Source: Mesorhizobium amorphae
Lineage (GTDB): Bacteria > Pseudomonadota > Alphaproteobacteria > Rhizobiales > Rhizobiaceae
DNA length: 64,000 bases
Direction: 5' to 3'
Assembly (NCBI RefSeq): GCF_014843845.1
Contig: NZ_JHQS01000012.1
Coordinates: 1 to 64,000 of the forward strand
Position 1 is the stretch's first letter, and each line of letters begins with the position of its first letter. Positions 8,940-18,734 of this stretch are shown here, piece by piece. The notes below the pieces were generated by a model. It saw only the letters and a program-made list of their open reading frames with translations, was not told where the DNA came from and made no database searches. Made by a program: the position numbers and the translations under genes.

Positions 8940-10475
8940 TCAATTGCTGCCTCTTTGCTGGCTTGATCGCGCATCGCGCTCTTTCAGAATAGAGTGCTGG
9001 ATCTTGCCCAACGCCGTTCGCGGCAATTCTTTGGTGAAAATAAACTCGCGCGGGACTTTGAAACGGGCGACCTGGGACTGCACATGGGCAGCCAATGCTT
9101 CTGCTTCGATCCGAGCCCCCGCCCGCCTGATCACGTAGGCGACCGGCACTTCATCCCAGCGCGGATCCGGCCGGCCGACGACAGCGCATTCTGCGACATC
9201 GGGGTGGTCGTTAAGCACACGCTCGACTTCCGCCGGATAGATGTTTTCGCCGCCGGAAATGATCAGGTTCTTTTTGCGATCACGGACCCAAAAATAACCG
9301 TCGGCATCGCGGTGACCCAGATCGCCACTGCGATACCAGCCGTCACGCAGCGCCTCTCGGGTCGCTTGTTGATCGCGCCAATATTCATAGAGGACGTTGG
9401 GGCCCCGCACCGCGATTTCGCCCGGTACGCCTGGCGGCAACTCCTTGCCAGCGTCGTCGATAATCATGGCTTCGCAGCATAGTCCCGGTAGGCCAGTCGA
9501 CCCCTCGCGCGAAAGATCACCGCCGAGCCTCGTATAGATGGCGAGGGGACAAGTTTCCGTGGAACCGTAGACCTGCAGTACCGGTACCCCACGAGCAGTA
9601 ACGCGCTCGATCAAATGTTGAGCTACAATTGTCGAGCCGGTCGAAACAGCTTTTAAGGACGATAGATCGGTTGTCGTCCATTCGGTGTGGTCGGCCAACG
9701 CTTGAATGGTCGTCGGTACCAATGCCGTAAGCGTTGGCCGATCGCGCTCGAAGGCAGTAAGTGTCGCGTCTGGCGCAAACCGGGAATGGATCGTGACCGT
9801 CGCACCATGATGCAATGCCGGAGTGGTCTGAATGTTGAGCCCGCCGACGTGAAAGAATGGCAATACCGACAGCACATGATCCTCAGAAGTCAGGGCATGC
9901 ATGTGCTGACTCATCACCCCATTCCAGAGCAATGCTTCTTGGCGCAGGACCGCGCCTTTCGGCCGTCCGGTAGTGCCAGAAGTGTAGATGATCAAAAGCG
10001 GACAGCTCAAGTCGGCATCTGGGTTGCGGCCATCGCCATTGCCTTGGTCCAACAGGTCGCCCCATGTACTCCCGCGAGGGGGAGCGAAGTCGAAACCGAC
10101 GACGAAGATGTCGGGCGCCCTGTGTGCCAGAGGCGGCAGCAGTGCCGCAAAGGCCTGCTCAACCACTACCACCTTTGCATCGGCGTTGCACAAGATGAAG
10201 AGCTGCTCAGCCACGGAGAGGCGCCAGTTCAAAGGCACCAAAATCGCGCCAATACGCGCACAGGCATAGAGGAGGACCAGGTAATCAGGTCGGTTTAGGC
10301 TGAGGATAGCCACGCGGTCGCCTTTATTGACTCCGAGCCCGGTGCTCAGGGCGCGAGCTGTTTGCTCAATGCGTTGGCCTAAGGCGGCGTAGCTCAAGCT
10401 CTCGCCCTCGAACCGGATTGCCGGCTTGTCGGGAGCAAACGCCGCGTTGCGGTCTATCAGCGTGCAGAGATCCAT
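8940..10475 (-). CDS. AMP-dependent acyl-CoA synthetase/ligase
   Basis: 511 residues from the ATG at 10475, full length for the ANL superfamily. It shows the AMP-binding P-loop YTSGTTGRPKGAV, the adenine-binding YGSTETCP, the hinge GWYRSGDLG, and the C-terminal lysine region PRTALGKIQ that catalyses adenylation. It would activate a carboxylic acid to its CoA thioester. The neighbouring genes encode a complete biotin-dependent acyl-CoA carboxylase, so a plausible sequence is acid, then acyl-CoA, then carboxylated acyl-CoA. The acid is unknown. There is a 330-bp gap to the upstream carboxyltransferase gene, so co-transcription is uncertain. Confidence 0.88.
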   Translation of the reverse strand: MDLCTLIDRNAAFAPDKPAIRFEGESLSYAALGQRIEQTARALSTGLGVNKGDRVAILSLNRPDYLVLLYACARIGAILVPLNWRLSVAEQLFILCNADAKVVVVEQAFAALLPPLAHRAPDIFVVGFDFAPPRGSTWGDLLDQGNGDGRNPDADLSCPLLIIYTSGTTGRPKGAVLRQEALLWNGVMSQHMHALTSEDHVLSVLPFFHVGGLNIQTTPALHHGATVTIHSRFAPDATLTAFERDRPTLTALVPTTIQALADHTEWTTTDLSSLKAVSTGSTIVAQHLIERVTARGVPVLQVYGSTETCPLAIYTRLGGDLSREGSTGLPGLCCEAMIIDDAGKELPPGVPGEIAVRGPNVLYEYWRDQQATREALRDGWYRSGDLGHRDADGYFWVRDRKKNLIISGGENIYPAEVERVLNDHPDVAECAVVGRPDPRWDEVPVAYVIRRAGARIEAEALAAHVQSQVARFKVPREFIFTKELPRTALGKIQHSILKERDARSSQQRGSN

Positions 10476-10804
10476 CGTCAGCCATCCTTTTGTCCGGGCC
10501 CCTAGAGAGCCTCTCTCCCGACGTGGACAACGCCATTTCGGGGCTCGATTACCTCGTCTGCCTTTAACGCCGCAGTCTCGTCGCAATTACTCTCGCGGTT
10601 GGTGGAAAGGTTGAGGCATCGCAGGCGTTTCATATCATCGGCTATTCAGCCAAGACTGATCAGCGGCTACGTGTCATCACATATCGCCCCTCCCGCAAAC
10701 GACCCTGCTCGACCGATGCGCCTGGTCGAGATCACTGCCAGTGCGGTCCCGGTGTCCGCGAGCGGCCGCGATAGGCCTAATGTGCATTTTGACAGATCGG
10801 AACA
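10476..10804. other. intergenic region between acyl-CoA ligase and carboxyltransferase
   Basis: No gene is visible. I looked for sigma-54, NifA and nod-box motifs on the minus strand and found no acceptable match; TGT-N8-ACA at about 10779-10792 has the wrong spacing. Confidence 0.4.
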
Positions 10805-12412
10805 CTACATTCTGAAGACGCCGTAACGCGGCGTTTCGATGGGAGCATTGAGCGAAGCACTCACGGCTATGGCGAGCGCGTTTCTGGTATCGGCGGGATC
10901 AAGAATCCCGTCGTCCCAGATCTCAGAGGTTGCGTAGTATGCGCTTGACCGCTCCCTGTATTCTTCTGAAATCGACTCTCGAATAGCCTCGAACTCCTGC
11001 TCCGACAGCTGCCTACCGTCGACGGCCAGTTGCTTTGCCTTGATATCCGTCAGGACTCGCGTCGCTTGATCGATACCTATGGCTGAAATCTGAGCCTGCG
11101 GCCAGGTGAACAGAAAACGCGGGTCGAAGGCTCGCCCTGCCATGGCGAATGCTCCTGCTCCGTGAGAATGGCTACAAATGACCGTGAATTTAGGCACCGA
11201 CGCCCCCGAAAGGGCCATGATGAGCTTTGCGCCATTCTTCGTGATGCCACCTTGCTCATAGTCGCGTCCGACCATGAAGCCGGTGATATTTTGCAGGAAT
11301 AACAGGGGCGTCCGATTCATGTCGCACAATTGGATGAAGTGTGCGCCCTTCAGCGCACTGTCGCCGAAGAGCACGCCATTGTTCGCAAGAACACCGATTT
11401 GATATCCATGAAGGCGCGCGAAACCGCACACCAGAGATCGGCCGTAGCGTGGCTGGTATTCGTGGAACCGGCTGCCATCGACTAAGCGGGCGATAATCTC
11501 CCGCATTTCAAAGTGCGCTCGAGGATCCTTTGGAATTATGCCGTACAATTCAGACGCAGGATATGCAGGCGGTTCGGGAGCGACTCGATCGATCGGGGCT
11601 TTCTCGATACGGTTGAAACGGGCAACGATGTCGCGGGCGATGGCGATCGCGTGCATCTCTGAGTTTGCGAGATAGTCAGCCGTTCCCGATACGCTGGTAT
11701 GCATGTCAGCACCGCCGAGCTCTTCGACAGACACGTGCTGGCCGGTCGCAACTTTCACGACCGATGGGCCGCCGAGAAATATCGCTCCGCTTCCCTGCAC
11801 GATAATGTTGTATTCGCTTAGCGCAGGGACGTAGGCCCCTCCCGCAATGCAATGGCCCATCACGACGGCGACCTGCGGCACGCCCATCTTCGAGAGAATG
11901 GATTGGTTGTGGAAGATTCTGCCCGCGTGGTGGCGATCGGCGAAGAACTCCGCCTGCAAAGGCAGGAATCCTCCACCACAGTCGCAAAGATGAACAACGG
12001 GCAGACGATTTTCGATTGCTATATCCAAAGACCGTACGATTTTCTTGACCGACAGCGGATACCATGCGCCACCCTTCACGCTCGCGTCATCCGCGTGAAC
12101 AATCACCTCGCGACCCGCTACGATACCGATGCCGACGACCTGCGCTGCGCCAGGCACCTCGCCGTCATAAGCCTTGTTCGCAGCCAGTGTGGAAAGTTCG
12201 AGGAACGGAGTTTCCGGATCGAGCAATGCCTCGACCCGTTCACGAACAAAAAGCTTGTTCTGTCGCCGTAGGCGCTCACGATCCCGCTCTGGACGGTTGA
12301 AGCGCACGGCACGCTGGTGCTCCTTTAATTCGGCTGCAAGCCGTCTGTTGTGGAGCTCATTGAGACGAAATTCCTGCGATTTGACGTCGACTAGAGAAGT
12401 GATCCGCTGCAT
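10805..12412 (-). CDS. acyl-CoA carboxylase, carboxyltransferase (beta) subunit
   Basis: 535 residues, typical of the methylcrotonoyl-CoA/geranyl-CoA carboxylase beta family. It carries the N-terminal LFVRERVEALLDP, the oxyanion-hole region VVMGHCIAGGAYVPALS, FLGGPSVVKVATGQ and the C-terminal half GFMVGRDYEQGGITKNGAKL. It transfers the carboxyl group from carboxybiotin to an acyl-CoA. Its ATG lies 1 bp after the stop of the biotin-carrier gene (TGAGATG), so translation is probably coupled. It completes a three-gene carboxylase with the next two genes. Sequence alone does not separate methylcrotonyl-CoA from geranyl-CoA or related substrates, and no leucine-degradation partners are present. 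Confidence 0.88.
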   Translation of the reverse strand: MQRITSLVDVKSQEFRLNELHNRRLAAELKEHQRAVRFNRPERDRERLRRQNKLFVRERVEALLDPETPFLELSTLAANKAYDGEVPGAAQVVGIGIVAGREVIVHADDASVKGGAWYPLSVKKIVRSLDIAIENRLPVVHLCDCGGGFLPLQAEFFADRHHAGRIFHNQSILSKMGVPQVAVVMGHCIAGGAYVPALSEYNIIVQGSGAIFLGGPSVVKVATGQHVSVEELGGADMHTSVSGTADYLANSEMHAIAIARDIVARFNRIEKAPIDRVAPEPPAYPASELYGIIPKDPRAHFEMREIIARLVDGSRFHEYQPRYGRSLVCGFARLHGYQIGVLANNGVLFGDSALKGAHFIQLCDMNRTPLLFLQNITGFMVGRDYEQGGITKNGAKLIMALSGASVPKFTVICSHSHGAGAFAMAGRAFDPRFLFTWPQAQISAIGIDQATRVLTDIKAKQLAVDGRQLSEQEFEAIRESISEEYRERSSAYYATSEIWDDGILDPADTRNALAIAVSASLNAPIETPRYGVFRM

Positions 12413-12413
12413 C

Positions 12414-12917
12414 TCAATGCCCTTCCGCTGAGAGCGTAACCAGCACTGCGTCTTGCTCGAAGCTCTCGCCTTCTTTGAAGTGTACTCGGTCGACCACGCC
12501 GTCCTGTGACGAGCGTATGACGGTTTCCAGCTTCATGCTCTCGATCACCATCAGCGCCGTGCCTGCGGCAATCGCTTCACCAGGCAAAACACTTGTTGCA
12601 ACGACGACGCCCGGCATCGGCGCGCGTGCGACGAGCTGACCTGCGTCCTGTTCCGCGAGAGCAAGCGTTGACAATGGGTCTCGGTAGCGCAACACACGCG
12701 TCCTGCCCCGAATATGCAGGTGAATGGTGTCACCATCGATGGCGAACCTGACCGGCTCTCTTGCGCCGGCAATGGTAAGGATGCCGCGTCCATCGCCTTG
12801 AGGGCAGAAATCGATCGGGGCCGTCACCTCGTCGCCCAAGTGAAGGCGATAGCCCTGCTTACAGGGTGAAAGCCATAACTGACAATCTACGCCTTCCAGC
12901 TCCAAGAAGTGGTTCAC
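12414..12917 (-). CDS. biotin carboxyl carrier protein of the acyl-CoA carboxylase
   Basis: 167 residues from a GTG at 12917, one base after the stop codon of the biotin carboxylase gene, with GGAG inside the end of that gene. The C-terminal biotinyl domain holds the biotinylation motif ESMKLE, preceded by the PMPGVVV loop. In many related enzymes this domain is fused to the biotin carboxylase; here it is a separate polypeptide. The N-terminal half (about 90 residues) resembles the BT/linker region. An ATG at 12965 would also be in frame but overlaps the upstream gene and lacks a good ribosome binding site. Confidence 0.85.
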   Translation of the reverse strand: MNHFLELEGVDCQLWLSPCKQGYRLHLGDEVTAPIDFCPQGDGRGILTIAGAREPVRFAIDGDTIHLHIRGRTRVLRYRDPLSTLALAEQDAGQLVARAPMPGVVVATSVLPGEAIAAGTALMVIESMKLETVIRSSQDGVVDRVHFKEGESFEQDAVLVTLSAEGH

Positions 12918-12918
12918 G

Positions 12919-14394
12919 TCAGTTTCTCCAACTGCCCAGGGACGCGTGAAGCTCAGGCACGGCATCTGCCGAATCGCGGATTGGTCGCGTTAGGAGGGCG
13001 GCGGCTGCCAGGAACGCCGACAAGTCGGACCCAAATTCGCCTGCGGCACGGTGCGGATTTTCGTCGAGATATCCAGTATGGACTTGCCCGATTAGAAACT
13101 GTTCGTCCGCGAGGACGCGCGCGAGGAAACTCGCGTTTGTTTCGCAGCCGAGGAGTACCAGCTCCTGCATCGCGCGTTCAGCTTTGAGTGCAGCTTCAGT
13201 GCGCGTGGGCGAATGCACGATGACCTTTGCCAACATGGAATCGAAGGCTGTCGTAATCTGCTGACCTTGCAAGATGCCACTGTCGATCCGTACGCCTGCA
13301 CCGACCGGATAGTCGAGGACCAATATCTTGCCGGTCGTAGGAGCAAAGTCGCGTGCGGGAGCTTCAGCATATACCCGGGCCTCGATTGCGTGTCCTGCCA
13401 AGACGATATCAGGTTGTGAAAGTCTAAGTTCGTGGCCCCCCGTGACATGGATCTGTTCGGCAACAAGATCGATGCCAGTGATCATTTCGGTGACGGGATG
13501 CTCCACTTGCAGACGCGTATTCATCTCGAGGAAATAGAACTCGCTCCCGTCGAAGATGAATTCCACAGTCCCTGCATTTCGATAGTTGGCGGCTCGAGCG
13601 ATGTCGACGGCAGTTTCACAGATTTTCTTGCGCAACTCCGGGGAGAGCGCTGGCGAGGGCGCCTCCTCAATGACCTTCTGGAACCTGCGCTGCACCGAGC
13701 ATTCCCGCTCGAACAAATGAATGACATTTCCGAAGGAGTCGCTAAGCACCTGCACTTCGATATGCCGCGGCTTTTCGATATATCGTTCGATGTAAAGCCG
13801 AGCATCTGCGAAGTACCGCTGCGCCTCACTGCGTGCCTGCACAATAGTGTGTTCCAGTGCATCGAGGTCGCGCACGATCCGCATGCCCTTGCCGCCGCCG
13901 CCGGCGGATGGTTTCACCAGCAAAGGCGCTCCAATGGACCGTGCGCGCGAAATGAACGTTGCTGGATCATCCTCCTCGATCGCCGAAGGCGCGACGGGAA
14001 ATCCATTCCGCTGAACGAACTTGCGGGCCCGGATCTTGTCACCCATCAATCCGATATTTTCAGGAGTAGGTCCGATGAACATGATGCCGGCCTCCAACAC
14101 CTTGCGAGCAAACTCTGCATTCTCCGACAGAAATCCATAGCCCGGGTGAATTGCCCCGGCGTTCACCTCGTGGGCGGCAGCGATGATTTGAGCGGTATCG
14201 AGATAGGCCGCGACTGGTGTGCGACCGCTTATGGGAATCGCCACGTCGGCCATTGACACGGCTGGCGTGTCCGCATCGACCTCGTGGTAGACAATTGCAG
14301 AGCGCAGCTCCAGCTCGCGCAGCGTCTTTATGATTCGTATGGCGATCTCGCCTCTATTAGCGATCAGAACTGTATCAAAGGGTAATTTTCGCAT
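12919..14394 (-). CDS. biotin carboxylase subunit of acyl-CoA carboxylase
   Basis: 491 residues. It begins with the pre-ATP-grasp motif VLIANRGEIAIRI, then HPGYGFLSEN, the glycine-rich ATP lid KPSAGGGGKGM, ERECSVQRRFQKVIEEAP and the metal/substrate motif EMNTRLQVEHPVTE. These are all the signatures of an active biotin carboxylase, which carboxylates biotin using ATP and bicarbonate. It is the first gene of the carboxylase operon, followed by the carrier and carboxyltransferase genes. No clear promoter was found upstream. Confidence 0.92.
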   Translation of the reverse strand: MRKLPFDTVLIANRGEIAIRIIKTLRELELRSAIVYHEVDADTPAVSMADVAIPISGRTPVAAYLDTAQIIAAAHEVNAGAIHPGYGFLSENAEFARKVLEAGIMFIGPTPENIGLMGDKIRARKFVQRNGFPVAPSAIEEDDPATFISRARSIGAPLLVKPSAGGGGKGMRIVRDLDALEHTIVQARSEAQRYFADARLYIERYIEKPRHIEVQVLSDSFGNVIHLFERECSVQRRFQKVIEEAPSPALSPELRKKICETAVDIARAANYRNAGTVEFIFDGSEFYFLEMNTRLQVEHPVTEMITGIDLVAEQIHVTGGHELRLSQPDIVLAGHAIEARVYAEAPARDFAPTTGKILVLDYPVGAGVRIDSGILQGQQITTAFDSMLAKVIVHSPTRTEAALKAERAMQELVLLGCETNASFLARVLADEQFLIGQVHTGYLDENPHRAAGEFGSDLSAFLAAAALLTRPIRDSADAVPELHASLGSWRN

Positions 14395-15434
14395 TATCCC
14401 ATTTTTCCAGGAACAGAGCTGGGGTAGTATTGTGGTTATTCGCAGTTTAGGTGGCGGCCTACCTCAAGCTGTTGGGCCAATCATCCAAGATAGATACTGC
14501 CATTCGAGAGCCGAAATCGCACGTTGTTTGCATAGCCATTTTCGGCAACGGAAATGGACTTCGCTAATTATAGCCTGGCGCAGCTAGGATCTGGCGCAGC
14601 CCCGATTGAAGGCAGAACATCTAATTGCTTCGCCATCTGCGAAAGTGCCGAAAGCACACTTTACAGTTTGCAGTTTGGATCAGAAATTCTTCTTCTCCGT
14701 TCAGTCGTCGGGACAAGCAGAAACCGTGACAATTTCCGCCGATCGGGTTCTTCGGTGCTGGGCGGTTAAGTGGGCGACAAAGAGGGGCCTTGCGTGGGCG
14801 CCTCGCCGAGTGCGCTATTTGAACGTTTCCTTTTCCGATCGGGGCTGCGATGCTGGAAAGGTGAGCAGTTGCAGCCGCCGCTGGCTGAGGAGGCGACGGA
14901 GTTTTGCACACGCCATGCAGGCAGTTTTGCGTGCTGGTTAGCCGACGAGCAGATCGATACCTTCTAACCGGGACCGGCTCTAAGCTCAAGGCTATGATGC
15001 CAACAACAGCCTGACCTTGGTCAATTTCATGTGTGCCAACCGCGCCGGATAGTGGAACATCTCTTGGGTGCTTTCTATAACAAACACCAGGGTCATCAAA
15101 TCAAGCAGGAAGTCGTCGATCGCTTGGGCGATTGTTTGTGACTTATCGTCGAACTGATCCGCGCGCCTATATCGATCGCGTCCGCGCTGGCCGCATCGAT
15201 TAACGCCTCGATCCTTTCGAAACGATCCAATTCCGAACTCCTTCAAGCCTCGCCAAGGCTATGCACTAGGTGGCGAAGTGAACCACCGGCCGTTGATCCA
15301 GCGGCGCGAGCCACCATCAGCAGATCGAGCCGGGTCGTGCAATTTTTCGTTTTTGCTTTGCCTAAAGTCTCGGTTATGAATCGGACTGGCCCGATGGCCT
15401 GCCAACGTTGCAATTGTTACAAAGGAATACGCAT
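14395..15434. other. intergenic region, no recognised gene
   Basis: About 1 kb separating the carboxylase operon from the cold-shock gene. The only moderately long frame (14992-15246, minus strand) has no recognised motif. The 40-60 bp before 15435 form the untranslated leader of the cold-shock gene. Confidence 0.4.
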
Positions 15435-15647
15435 ATGGCGACCGGAACAGTGAAGTGGTTTAACAGCAGCAAGGGATTTGGATTTATCCAGCCCGACAAT
15501 GGCGGTCAGGATGTTTTCGTCCACATTTCCGCTGTCGAACGCGCCGGTCTTTCGACCCTCAATGAAGGTCAGAAGATCAACTATGAGATCGAACAGGACC
15601 GCCGCACTGGCAAGTCATCCGCTGGCAGCCTCAGCAAAGCTGGCTGA
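15435..15647 (+). CDS. cspA: cold-shock protein (CspA family)
   Basis: A 70-residue OB-fold protein with both RNA-binding motifs: [12 protein letters not shown] (RNP1) and DVFVHIS (RNP2). CspA-family proteins melt secondary structure in mRNA and act in stress or stationary phase. The ATG at 15435 follows AAAGGAA and matches the usual N-terminus MATGTVKWF. The gene stands alone; a GC-rich hairpin lies about 160 bp downstream. Confidence 0.95.
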   Translation: MATGTVKWFNSSKGFGFIQPDNGGQDVFVHISAVERAGLSTLNEGQKINYEIEQDRRTGKSSAGSLSKAG

Positions 15648-15803
15648 TTTTCGGCTGCGTCCCGCAAGAGCCGGAAGCACGCGGCACGTCCCGGATGGGC
15701 TGACCCGCTCGACAAGAGTGGGCGAGAACATGGCTGGACCGGAGAATTCGGTAGATTGCTGCAAGCCGTCGCGAATTCCTGAAAGCAGGCTGTCTGCAAA
15801 GAC

Positions 15804-15830
15804 AAGGCGGGGTTGCTCCCCGCCCTTTGA
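15804..15830. terminator. GC-rich hairpin between cspA and mucR
   Basis: GGCGGGG and CCCCGCC pair around a 5-nt loop. The stem lies between the convergent cspA and mucR genes and is followed by CTTTG on the plus strand and TTGTC on the minus strand. It could end transcription from either side, though the T tracts are weak. Confidence 0.5.
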
Positions 15831-15892
15831 TATTCCGCGCAGATCATGCCAATGGCAGCAACGCACTCCAAAACGAATCTCGGTTGCCGAAA

Positions 15893-16357
15893 TCAAGCCT
15901 CGACCTTCTTGCGGGTCCGCTTCGCCGGCGCCGGCGTTTCCGGCTCCTTCGGTTTGCGGCCGAGCCCCATCGTCTTGGCCATCGCCGAGCGCGCCGCGGC
16001 GTAATTCGGCGCGACCATGGGATAATCCGCCGGCAGGCCCCATTTGGCGCGATACTCATCCGGCGTCAGCCCATGGTGAGTCGACAGATGGCGCTTTAGC
16101 GATTTGAATTTCTTCCCGTCCTCAAGGGAGATGATGTAATCCGGTGTCACCGACTTCTTGATCGGGACTGCAGGCTTGACGACCAGCGGCTCTTCTGCGG
16201 AGACGCTTCCGGCTGTGCCTTTCAAGGCCGCATGCACTTGGCCGATCAGAGCAGGGAGGTCCGCCACCGGAACCGGATTGTTGGAGACATAGGCTGAGAC
16301 CACATCGGCGGTGAGCTCGATGAGGGTGTCGATGTTGTTGTCGGCTTCTTCTGTCAT
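15893..16357 (-). CDS. mucR: MucR/Ros-family transcriptional regulator (zinc-ligand-less)
   Basis: 154 residues from the ATG at 16357, preceded by GGAGA. The domain [19 protein letters not shown] followed by [17 protein letters not shown] is the MucR/Ros fold. Classical Ros has C-x2-C before the helix; here the two positions are Ser and Asp (SLED), while the histidines remain. Mesorhizobium Ml-type Ros homologues that fold without zinc have this feature. MucR proteins bind AT-rich promoters and silence exopolysaccharide, motility and symbiosis genes. A second, related copy is at 56773-57213. Confidence 0.9.
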   Translation of the reverse strand: MTEEADNNIDTLIELTADVVSAYVSNNPVPVADLPALIGQVHAALKGTAGSVSAEEPLVVKPAVPIKKSVTPDYIISLEDGKKFKSLKRHLSTHHGLTPDEYRAKWGLPADYPMVAPNYAAARSAMAKTMGLGRKPKEPETPAPAKRTRKKVEA

Positions 16358-16951
16358 GAAACTCTCCGGACGGCTTGAAACATAGTCGGCGAAGCGTCGC
16401 TTCATAGTGAGGGTTGCCGCTGAACGCAACAATTGTCTCGACAAGATCATTGCGATGCTCATCCAGCATCGAGTGTCTACAGCGCCGCATCCCACCGTCA
16501 TGCACGTCGATCCGCTCGATGTTGGCTGTCCCGTAACTGGGTCGGAGTTTGCTTTGATTCTCGATCCCCTCCGTTTGAATTTTGCAAAATGAAAAAGCCG
16601 AAGGTGTTTCGCGCCGCTGAAGGCTTCGTAAGTCATCGGATACACGGCTTCGACCTTCATGGTCTCCATGATGCTTTCCGTCTTGACATTGTCATGGTGA
16701 TCGTCGCCACGCCCCGAGGAACCAACCAGGCCGTCAGCGCGAACAAATTGCGATGGCGCCTGCCACGTGTTGGGATCGACGGTCGGAGCGATGGACACAG
16801 CCTGGTGGCGGCTTGCGTCATTCGATCGCAGGCCAGATCGAATTCTGGCCGTCCGTCAGGCCCGGTCCTCTCCCGCCGTTGATCTAGCGCAGGGCATTCA
16901 CGAACCGCATATCCCACAATGGCTTCCGTGCACAACACTCGGAGATCATTC
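16358..16951. other. divergent intergenic region, mucR to di-heme peroxidase
   Basis: About 590 bp between divergent genes. Short frames occur on both strands but none is recognised. It should contain both promoters; I found no NifA, FNR or nod-box match. Confidence 0.4.
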
Positions 16952-18004
16952 ATGAAAATGCTATTTACTACGATAGCTGTCGCCTTGCCGACAGCCACCG
17001 CCTTTGCTGCGGAACCGATCGCCGCTGACATCAGAGCAACGGCACTGGCCACTTTCAAGGCTTTGCCATCCACGCCGGCAGTCGCCAACAACCCGATCAC
17101 ACCGGAAAAGATCGCCCTCGGCAAGGCACTGTTCTTCGATCCGCGCGTCTCGGCGTCAGGCGTTTTGTCGTGCAACTCGTGCCACAACTTGGCCACCGGG
17201 GGCGACGACAATCTTGAAACCTCGATCGGCCATGGTTGGCAGAAAGGACCCCGCAACGCGCCGACGGTCCTGAACGCTGTCTTCAACATCGCGCAGTTCT
17301 GGGATGGTCGCGCCGAAGACCTGAAGGCTCAGGCCAAGGGACCGATCCAAGCCGGTATCGAAATGGCCAACACACCAGGTCAAGTGATCGCGACGCTCAA
17401 GTCGATGCCGCAATATGTCGATTGGTTCAATGCAGCTTTCACAGGTGAGGCCGATCGCGTCACCTTCGACAACTTGGCCAAGGCAGTTGAAGCCTTTGAG
17501 GCGACATTGGTCACGCCGGCCGCCTTCGACGCCTTCCTCAATGGCGATGACGCCGCCATGACTTCCGAACAGAAACAGGGCCTGGCGCTTTTCATTGAGA
17601 AAGGGTGCTCGTCCTGCCATGCCGGTGTCAACGTTGGTGGGCAGGACTTTTACCAATTCGGCCTTATGGAAAAGCCCAGCGCCGAGGTCCTGCCGGAAAA
17701 AGACAAGGGCCGCTTTGCCGTCACCAATAAAGCTGATGATTCCTATGTTTTTCGCGTGGCGCCGCTGCGCAACGTGGCGCTCACCGCGCCATACTTTCAT
17801 TCGGGCAAGGTTTGGGATCTGAAACAGGCCGTGGCCATCATGGGGACTACCCAGCTCGGCGAAGAATTGAAGGCCGAAGAAGTCGACCTGCTCGTTGCCT
17901 TCCTTAACTCGCTGACCGGAAAGGTACCCGAAGTCGTCTTGCCTATCTTACCCGCCGAAACGGCGACAACGCCTCGACCTGCATCGCAGATCCTAGGAAA
18001 ATAA
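16952..18004 (+). CDS. di-heme cytochrome c peroxidase family protein
   Basis: 350 residues from the ATG at 16952 (GGAG 7 nt upstream). There is a cleavable signal peptide ([20 protein letters not shown]). Two heme c motifs are visible, CNSCH near residue 73 and CSSCH near residue 222, as in bacterial di-heme peroxidases (CcpA/MauG superfamily). Canonical CcpA reduces periplasmic hydrogen peroxide using cytochrome c or a cupredoxin. A pseudoazurin gene lies about 17 kb away and could be a donor, but this is only a possibility. Downstream is a perfect 10-bp hairpin. Confidence 0.9.
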   Translation: MKMLFTTIAVALPTATAFAAEPIAADIRATALATFKALPSTPAVANNPITPEKIALGKALFFDPRVSASGVLSCNSCHNLATGGDDNLETSIGHGWQKGPRNAPTVLNAVFNIAQFWDGRAEDLKAQAKGPIQAGIEMANTPGQVIATLKSMPQYVDWFNAAFTGEADRVTFDNLAKAVEAFEATLVTPAAFDAFLNGDDAAMTSEQKQGLALFIEKGCSSCHAGVNVGGQDFYQFGLMEKPSAEVLPEKDKGRFAVTNKADDSYVFRVAPLRNVALTAPYFHSGKVWDLKQAVAIMGTTQLGEELKAEEVDLLVAFLNSLTGKVPEVVLPILPAETATTPRPASQILGK

Positions 18005-18027
18005 ATGGCCGGAGCTGACTACGGAAA

Positions 18028-18051
18028 GTCGCAATCAAGAATGATTGCGAC
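18028..18051. terminator. perfect inverted repeat after the peroxidase gene
   Basis: GTCGCAATCA and TGATTGCGAC pair perfectly (10 bp) around AGAA, 24 bp after the peroxidase stop codon. There is no T run, so it may stabilise the mRNA end or act with Rho rather than as an intrinsic terminator. Confidence 0.45.
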
Positions 18052-18372
18052 CATTGCTGGGAAGAGACGATCGCGACCTCTTTGAGAAGGCAATGCTTCG
18101 CATGAGCCCAAAGTGCAGACAATGCTTCCGCCGCCAACTCGTTGCGATCGCATCGTCATAGGTATCTGGCGCGAGTCAGGCCAAAGAGGTTCGAAAAGTT
18201 GGAGGATTGGCGCAGATACGACAACAGGAGCACCATATGGGGCGATAGGACACAGGGCCCCGATCCCCGGTCTCAGCTCTCTTGACTAATTGGCGGCGAT
18301 GTACAGGAATTTTCCGAGATCTTAGTCTCAAACTGGACAAAGGCCTGCTACGGCTGAGGGAGGGAGGAACGC

Positions 18373-18729
18373 TTGGACGAGCACGATCCGAAGGAAGAGC
18401 TGATCGAGACGATTTTCCGCAACGGCACAATCACGGTCGTGGGCATCCTGCTTGCCTTTTCGCTCGGCTTCGTCACGCATTGGGCGGCGAACCCGGTGCC
18501 GTGGCGGTTCTACGACCTGTTCGCCGTGGTGCCGATCCTGGTCGGCATCGCCCTGCAGATGCGGGCGCTGTCCATGCTGCTCGAGATGAGTTCGCTGCGC
18601 CGACCCATCTATGAACGCGCGAACCGCATCTTCATGGCCGGGCTCATCCTGACCGCCTGCGGCGTCGGACTGGCAATCTTGCTCGACGTCTTCGCGGTGG
18701 CGGCAAAGGGAACGCTGCCCGGTACTTAG
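18373..18729 (+). CDS. small three-helix membrane protein of unknown function
   Basis: 118 residues starting at a TTG codon (18373) with a strong GGGAGG just upstream. Three hydrophobic segments are predicted by eye: residues about 18-40 (ITVVGILLAFSLGFVTHWAA), 46-68 and 86-107. The N-terminus is acidic (DEHDPKEELIETIF). I do not recognise a named family. It stands alone, with a decayed YbaK-like gene on the opposite strand downstream. Confidence 0.65.
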   Translation: MDEHDPKEELIETIFRNGTITVVGILLAFSLGFVTHWAANPVPWRFYDLFAVVPILVGIALQMRALSMLLEMSSLRRPIYERANRIFMAGLILTACGVGLAILLDVFAVAAKGTLPGT

Positions 18730-18734
18730 GCCTG

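Noticed and set aside
10779..10792. TGT...ACA pair as a NifA site before the carboxylase/ligase genes
   Set aside because: Spacing is 8, not 10, and no -24/-12 element is nearby.
14992..15246. 84-residue minus-strand frame before cspA
   Set aside because: No recognisable motif, no good ribosome binding site and unusual composition.
16358..16798. N-terminal extension of mucR up to 16798
   Set aside because: MucR proteins start near MTEEADNN; the ATG at 16357 has GGAGA. The extension is not similar to Ros proteins.
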